DNA from: Lysobacterales bacterium UBA2790
GTDB lineage: Bacteria > Pseudomonadota > Gammaproteobacteria > Xanthomonadales > Xanthomonadaceae
Reading direction: 5' to 3'
Assembly (NCBI GenBank): GCA_002352135.1
Contig: DEHW01000138.1
Coordinates: 1,659 to 12,557, forward strand
Length of the DNA stretch: 10,899 bases
The position numbers and the translations under genes were made by a program. The notes beneath the pieces were generated by a model. The model saw only the letters and a program-made list of their open reading frames with translations, did no database searches and was not told where the DNA came from. This document shows positions 7,070 through 10,899 of this stretch, piece after piece. Within the stretch, counting starts at the first letter, position 1; each line of letters opens with the position of its first letter.

Positions 7070-7075
7070 TAAAGT
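7070..7075 (+). promoter_or_regulatory. Possible -10 element for a leaderless regB transcript
   Basis: TAAAGT (TANNNT) ends 6 bases before the ATG at 7082, and no purine-rich ribosome site is present except a weak GTGGG. This spacing is what leaderless mRNAs show in several bacteria, including Xanthomonas. No convincing -35 box is seen. Confidence 0.35.
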
Positions 7076-7081
7076 GTGGGC

Positions 7082-8353
7082 ATGGATGCCAGTCGCCTGA
7101 AATTTCTCCGTTTGTTGAGCACCCTGCGCAGCGCGGCGTTGCCCGGGCAGGCGCTGGCCATCACCGTGGCCTTGTACGGTTTGGGTTTGCCTTTGCACGC
7201 GACGCCGTTGTGGCTGGGCGTGCTGTTGCTGGCGCTGTTCCAGTTATGGGTGATCTGGCGTTTGCAGCATCCGCAGTCCCTGCATGCCAGCGAGCTGGCC
7301 TTGCATCTGGGTGTCGACCTGGCGGCGCTGACTTGGCTGCTGTTCTGGAGCGGCGGCAGCGCCAATCCGTTCGTGTCCTTGTATCTGGTGCCTATCGCGT
7401 TGGCGGCAGTCGGCTTGCCCGGTGCGTGGGTCTGGGCCGTTGGTGCGGCCAGTGGACTGGCCTATGTGCTGATGGCGCTGTTCGCGCCCGCATTCCCGCA
7501 TGTGCATGGCGATGTCAGTCTGGGGTTCGACCGTCACCTGTGGGGCATGGCGATCAACTTCGGCTTGAGCGCGCTGGTCTTCATCCTGGTGCTGCGACGT
7601 TTGGCGGTGGCCTTGGGCGACCGTGATCACGAACTGTCGACCCTGCGCGAGCAGGCGCTGCGCAACGAAGGCATCGTCGCGCTGGGTACGCATGCGGCCT
7701 CGCTGGCGCACGAACTGAACACGCCGCTCGGCAGCATGGCCCTGCTGCTGGACGATCTGGTGGTCGACTACGCCGATGATCCGCGTCTGGCAGAAGAGCA
7801 CGCCTTGTTGAAGACCTTGACCGCCGAATGCCGTGATCGGGTGCGCTCGCTGGTGCAACGTGCGCGTGGTGAAGACCTGCCGATGCAGACGCTCGACATC
7901 TTCCTGCAGGGCGTGTTGGAGCGCTGGTCGCTGACCCGGCCCGATGTGGTCATGGATGTGCGCGGCATCATCCCGACGCGCTTGCGTCTGCGTGCCAACA
8001 GCGGCATGGAGCATCTGCTGCTCGCGTTGTTGCATAACGCCGCCGATGCCAGCGCCAGCCAGGGACTGCGGAAAATCGGACTGGAAGTCAGCTACCCGTC
8101 CAAAGGGCTCAACGCAGGCGGTCTGCTGCTGGAAATTCGCGACTACGGTCCAGGTATCGACAGCGCGCTGGCGCCGCGTCTGGGGCGCTTGTTCGAGAGC
8201 GGGAAGGCGGAAGGGCTGGGCTTGGGTTTGGCGCTTTCACATGCCGCCGTGGAGCAGCTTGGCGGACGCTTGAGTCTGCGTCCCCATGTGGACGGCGGCA
8301 GTTTGACGCGCGTCGAGCTGCCGATGCAGGCATTTGAGATGGATGCGGAATGA
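7082..8353 (+). CDS. regB: RegB/PrrB-type redox sensor histidine kinase
   Basis: 423 residues from the ATG at 7082. Six hydrophobic segments (about 22-40, 43-60, 73-90, 98-115, 117-137, 153-173) anchor it in the inner membrane. The loop between segments 3 and 4 holds GGSANPF (91-97), matching the GGxxNPF ubiquinone-binding signature of RegB/PrrB/ActS/RoxS. The H-box LAHELNTPLGSM has phospho-His210. Cys250 in AECRDR lies exactly 40 residues later, the spacing of His225 and redox-active Cys265 in Rhodobacter capsulatus RegB. The ATPase domain has an N-box (LLHNAADAS, Asn319) and G-boxes DYGPGI (354-359) and GLGLGLALS (378-386). The kinase should autophosphorylate when the quinone pool is reduced and pass phosphate to the RegA-type protein, whose start overlaps its stop by 4 bases (ATGA). 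RoxS or prrB would be equally fitting names. Only the symbol choice is uncertain. Confidence 0.92.
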   Translation: MDASRLKFLRLLSTLRSAALPGQALAITVALYGLGLPLHATPLWLGVLLLALFQLWVIWRLQHPQSLHASELALHLGVDLAALTWLLFWSGGSANPFVSLYLVPIALAAVGLPGAWVWAVGAASGLAYVLMALFAPAFPHVHGDVSLGFDRHLWGMAINFGLSALVFILVLRRLAVALGDRDHELSTLREQALRNEGIVALGTHAASLAHELNTPLGSMALLLDDLVVDYADDPRLAEEHALLKTLTAECRDRVRSLVQRARGEDLPMQTLDIFLQGVLERWSLTRPDVVMDVRGIIPTRLRLRANSGMEHLLLALLHNAADASASQGLRKIGLEVSYPSKGLNAGGLLLEIRDYGPGIDSALAPRLGRLFESGKAEGLGLGLALSHAAVEQLGGRLSLRPHVDGGSLTRVELPMQAFEMDAE

Positions 8354-8922
8354 GCAGGACGGAATGGACCATGGAAACAGAGCTGCGACACGGCTGGGTG
8401 GTGGATGACGACGCGGTTTTCGGACGCACGCTGGCGCGCGCACTGGAGCGGCGCGGCCTGCACTGCAGCGTGTTTGCCGATGGCGATGCGGTGCTGCAGG
8501 CGGCGCGCACCCAGTGCGCGGATTTCCTCGTGCTGGACCTCAAGCTGGGCCAGCAATCCGGCCTGTCACTGATCGAGCCCTTGCTGGAGCTGCACCCCGA
8601 ACTGCGCATCCTGTTGCTGACCGGTTACGCCAGCGTAGCGACCGCCGTGGAAGCGATGAAACGGGGCGCGGTCAACTACCTGCCCAAGCCCGCGTCGGCA
8701 GACGCCATCGTGCGGGCCTTGCTGGATGAGGAAGACGAACTGCCCGAGCTGGAAGACAGCACCCGCATGACGCCGCTGGCGCGCGTGGAGTGGGAGCACA
8801 TCCAGCAGGCGCTGGTGGAAACCGGCGGCAACCTGTCCGCCGCCGCCCGCCTGCTCGGCATGCATCGCCGCTCGCTGCAACGAAAGCTGGCGAAACGCCC
8901 GTCGGGGGAATCCATTCTCTGA
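8350..8922 (+). CDS. regA: RegA/PrrA-type response regulator
   Basis: 190 residues from the ATG at 8350, which overlaps the regB stop (ATGA), so the two are translationally coupled. A second ATG at 8371 would give 183 residues, close to the 184 of Rhodobacter RegA. The receiver domain has the acidic pocket VVDDD (17-21), phospho-acceptor Asp63 in VLDLKLG, TGYAS (Thr91) and Lys113 in LPKPAS. The stretch TGYASVATAVEAMKRGA is the family hallmark. A loop rich in Asp, Glu and Pro (126-138) leads to a Fis-type helix-turn-helix (about 150-183, GNLSAAARLLGMHRRSLQRK) for DNA binding. In known systems RegA-P controls respiration, fermentation, hydrogenase and carbon or nitrogen fixation genes. The regulon here cannot be read from the window, but ldhA is a plausible member. 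Confidence 0.92.
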   Translation: MSRTEWTMETELRHGWVVDDDAVFGRTLARALERRGLHCSVFADGDAVLQAARTQCADFLVLDLKLGQQSGLSLIEPLLELHPELRILLLTGYASVATAVEAMKRGAVNYLPKPASADAIVRALLDEEDELPELEDSTRMTPLARVEWEHIQQALVETGGNLSAAARLLGMHRRSLQRKLAKRPSGESIL

Positions 8923-8931
8923 GTGGCCTGT

Positions 8932-8937
8932 TAGTCT
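8932..8937 (+). promoter_or_regulatory. Possible -10 element for a leaderless purD transcript
   Basis: TAGTCT (TANNNT) ends 7 bases before the purD ATG at 8945. The 22-bp gap after regA contains no Shine-Dalgarno-like sequence, so either leaderless initiation or read-through with an unusual start is implied. Confidence 0.3.
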
Positions 8938-8944
8938 TTCGCAC

Positions 8945-10252
8945 ATGGACACTCTGAAAATTCTGGTCATCGGGTCGGGTGGGCGCGAGCATGCGCTGGC
9001 CTGGAAATTGGCGCAGTCGCCGCGTGTCGCCGAGGTGCTGGTCGCGCCGGGCAATGCGGGCAGTGCGCGGGAAGACAAATGCCGCGCGGTGGCGGTCGCG
9101 GTGACCGATATCGATGGTCTGCTGGCGCTCGCGCAGGCCGAGCAGGTGGCATTGACCGTGGTCGGCCCGGAAGTGCCGCTGGTCGCAGGTGTGGTGGATC
9201 GTTTCCGCGCTGCTGGACTGCGCATCTTTGGACCGACCGCAGCGGCGGCGCAACTGGAAGGCAGCAAGGCCTTCGCCAAGGACTTTCTCGCCCGCCATGG
9301 CATACCGACCGCGTTCTACGCGGTGCATACCGATCTGCAGGCTGCTCTGGCCTATGTGCGTGAGAAGGGCGCGCCGATTGTCATCAAGGCCGACGGCCTG
9401 GCCGCGGGCAAGGGTGTGGTCGTGGCGATGGATTTGGCCGAAGCCGAAGCCGCCGTGACCGACATGCTGCAGGGCAATGCCTTCGGCGAGGCGGGATCGC
9501 GCGTCGTCATCGAAGAGTTTCTGGATGGCGAAGAGGCCAGTTTCATCTCGATAGTGGATGGCCACACCGCGCTGCCGATGGCGACCTCGCAGGATCACAA
9601 GCGCGTCGGCGAAGGCGATAGCGGACCCAACACCGGCGGTATGGGCGCGTATTCGCCCGCACCGGTGGTGACCCCGGTCGTGCATGCGCGGGTGATGACT
9701 GAGGTGGTCAATCCCACCGTGGCTGGCATGCGCGCCGACGGCATACCGTTCACCGGCTTCCTCTATGCCGGCTTGATGATCGATGCCACCGGCGCACCGA
9801 AGGTCATCGAGTTCAACGTGCGCTTCGGTGATCCGGAAACCCAGCCGGTGATGTTGCGTTTGCGCTCGGATCTGCTCGACCTGCTCGATGCCGCCCTCGA
9901 TCAGCGTTTGCACGAAGTCGTGGCCGAATGGGATGTCCGCCCCTCCATCGGCGTCGTCATGGCCGCCGCTGGCTATCCCGGTACACCGCGCGCGGGCGAC
10001 GCCATTCACGGGCTGGACGAGGTGCCGCCTGGCGTCAAAGTCTTCCACTCGGGCACACGTCTGCAGAATGGTGCGGTATGTACCGCAGGCGGGCGCGTGT
10101 TGACCGTCTGTGCCTTGGGTGAGGATGTCGCCAGCGCAGCGCGACACGCTTACCAGGGCGTTGATGTGATTCACTTTGACGGTGGCTTCTGTCGTCGCGA
10201 CATCGGCTGGCGGGCGATGGCGCGCGAGCACGCAGATAACGACCACAACTGA
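8945..10252 (+). CDS. purD: Phosphoribosylamine-glycine ligase (GAR synthetase)
   Basis: 435 residues, close to the usual 420-430. It catalyses the second step of de novo purine synthesis in the cytoplasm: 5-phosphoribosylamine + glycine + ATP to GAR. Seen in order: N-domain GGREHA (12-17) and PGNAG (35-39), VVGPEVPLV (72-80), FGPT (95-98), ATP-grasp signature KADGLAAGKGVVVA (148-161), DHKRVGEGDSGPNTGGMGAY (217-236), metal and ATP ligands in EFNVRFGDPETQ (289-300), and the C-terminal domain with AAAGYPGTPRAGD (340-352) and VFHSGT (366-371). All key motifs are intact. It follows regA by 22 bp on the same strand; purH, its frequent neighbour in gammaproteobacteria, is not here. No ribosome site is visible before the ATG. 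Confidence 0.97.
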   Translation: MDTLKILVIGSGGREHALAWKLAQSPRVAEVLVAPGNAGSAREDKCRAVAVAVTDIDGLLALAQAEQVALTVVGPEVPLVAGVVDRFRAAGLRIFGPTAAAAQLEGSKAFAKDFLARHGIPTAFYAVHTDLQAALAYVREKGAPIVIKADGLAAGKGVVVAMDLAEAEAAVTDMLQGNAFGEAGSRVVIEEFLDGEEASFISIVDGHTALPMATSQDHKRVGEGDSGPNTGGMGAYSPAPVVTPVVHARVMTEVVNPTVAGMRADGIPFTGFLYAGLMIDATGAPKVIEFNVRFGDPETQPVMLRLRSDLLDLLDAALDQRLHEVVAEWDVRPSIGVVMAAAGYPGTPRAGDAIHGLDEVPPGVKVFHSGTRLQNGAVCTAGGRVLTVCALGEDVASAARHAYQGVDVIHFDGGFCRRDIGWRAMAREHADNDHN

Positions 10253-10279
10253 TCGCGCTGCGGCGCAAACGGGGGCGAT

Positions 10280-10899
10280 ATGCAGATCCGAATGGCGTGG
10301 CTGGGCTGCTGTCTTGGCGCGATAGCGAGCGGAACCGTCATCGCCAAACCGATGCACGCGGTGGCCTCACCCACGGTGATCGTCGATGCCCATGGACTCG
10401 GTGAACAAGGCGTGCGCGACGTGACCGATGCCGAGGGAGTGCTGTGGCATGCCGAGTTCGGTAGCGAGCTGCTGCTGGGCGTGCAGGACGCGTCTTTGCC
10501 GAGCTGGCTCGCTCGCGATGACGTCCGCGCCGGGCCAGCGCAACTGGCCTTTGATGAGATCGTGGTGCGCGATCACGTCTGCACTGTGCATTCGCCGGAA
10601 ACGCCGCTCGCCGTGATCGGCGGCTATCAGATTCTGCGTCGTCCGCCCGCTCTGGTGCGCGCGACAAAGGGCGCGGCCGTGGTGGGCGAACCCTTGCCAG
10701 AGGATGGCGTGGTCGCTCGCCTGGCGGCCAATTCCGCGCTGGCGAATCAGGTCAAAGGCGCGAATCCCACGACCACCCGCATCGTGGCGAAAGTCGACGC
10801 CGCGCGCTGGTTCGAGGATGTCAGCGGATTGGCAGCGATCAACCGCAACAGCTTCAGCGACGAATTGCCCCACGCCCGCGATTGGCTGTTGCAACGCCT
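10280..10899 (+). CDS. Secreted protein, N-terminal part, possibly an M28-family peptidase; cut by window edge
   Basis: An open frame of 206 complete codons runs from the ATG at 10280 to the right edge. GGGGG lies 4 bases before the start. The N-terminus MQIRMAWLGCCLGAIASG followed by TVIAKPMHAVA is a signal peptide. The visible mature part (TVIVDAHGLGEQGVRDV, LLLGVQDASLPSWL, EIVVRDHVCTVH) is a beta-rich domain without known catalytic motifs. Near the edge, VDAARWFEDVSGLAAINRNS and ELPHARDWLLQR resemble the segment that precedes the catalytic domain in some secreted M28 aminopeptidases, which is the basis of the tentative call. The zinc ligands would lie outside the window. It follows purD by 27 bp on the same strand and may share a transcript. 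Confidence 0.6.
   Translation, partial: MQIRMAWLGCCLGAIASGTVIAKPMHAVASPTVIVDAHGLGEQGVRDVTDAEGVLWHAEFGSELLLGVQDASLPSWLARDDVRAGPAQLAFDEIVVRDHVCTVHSPETPLAVIGGYQILRRPPALVRATKGAAVVGEPLPEDGVVARLAANSALANQVKGANPTTTRIVAKVDAARWFEDVSGLAAINRNSFSDELPHARDWLLQR

Noticed and set aside
8672..10357. 561-codon minus-strand frame opposite purD and regA
   Set aside because: Both sense genes are intact and conserved; the antisense frame is a codon-bias artefact despite its length.
1..10899. tRNA, rRNA, CRISPR array, insertion sequence or att site
   Set aside because: No cloverleaf-like segment, regularly spaced repeats, transposase motif or paired terminal repeats were seen on either strand.

Overview
The window looks like a chromosomal segment of a GC-rich gammaproteobacterium, most likely of the Xanthomonadales/Lysobacterales. 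This rests on codon use, a fermentative-type D-lactate dehydrogenase of gammaproteobacterial type, secreted S9 and gluzincin-like peptidases of a kind common in that order, and possible leaderless TANNNT starts. The assignment is inferred from the proteins only; no rRNA or tRNA gene is visible.

Layout. (1) Positions 1-2820, minus strand: the N-terminal 570 codons of a secreted S9 (prolyl oligopeptidase/DPP-IV-like) peptidase, cut by the left edge before its catalytic triad, and upstream of it a complete D-lactate dehydrogenase gene (ldhA). (2) About 2850-5600: an accessory-looking patch. It holds a compound stem-loop, a 55-codon start-less reading frame that overlaps the start of a small lipoprotein gene, a decayed Rhs/YD-repeat gene that ends abruptly at about 4302 against unrelated DNA of lower GC, a short orphan C-terminal reading frame, and on the minus strand a stand-alone SIR2-like protein (candidate NAD-hydrolysing defence protein). 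(3) 5797-10899, plus strand, housekeeping-like: a secreted gluzincin-type (HEXXH) peptidase homologue, a RegB/PrrB-type redox sensor kinase, its RegA/PrrA-type response regulator (4-bp overlap), purD, and the N-terminal part of a secreted protein that may be an M28-type peptidase, cut by the right edge.

How the parts work together. The best-supported functional unit is the RegBA pair. The kinase keeps the quinone-binding GGxxNPF signature, and a cysteine lies exactly 40 residues after the phospho-histidine, the spacing of the redox cysteine in Rhodobacter RegB. The regulator keeps Asp63 and a Fis-type C-terminal helix-turn-helix. Such a system would adjust respiration and fermentation to quinone redox state, and ldhA, an obvious output of that kind, lies 4.3 kb away. 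The accessory patch between ldhA and the peptidase looks like a site where polymorphic-toxin (Rhs) and defence genes have come and gone. It is the most unusual part of the window.

Two real genes run off the window edges (1-1712 minus and 10280-10899 plus). Many long antisense reading frames are GC-driven shadows and are omitted.
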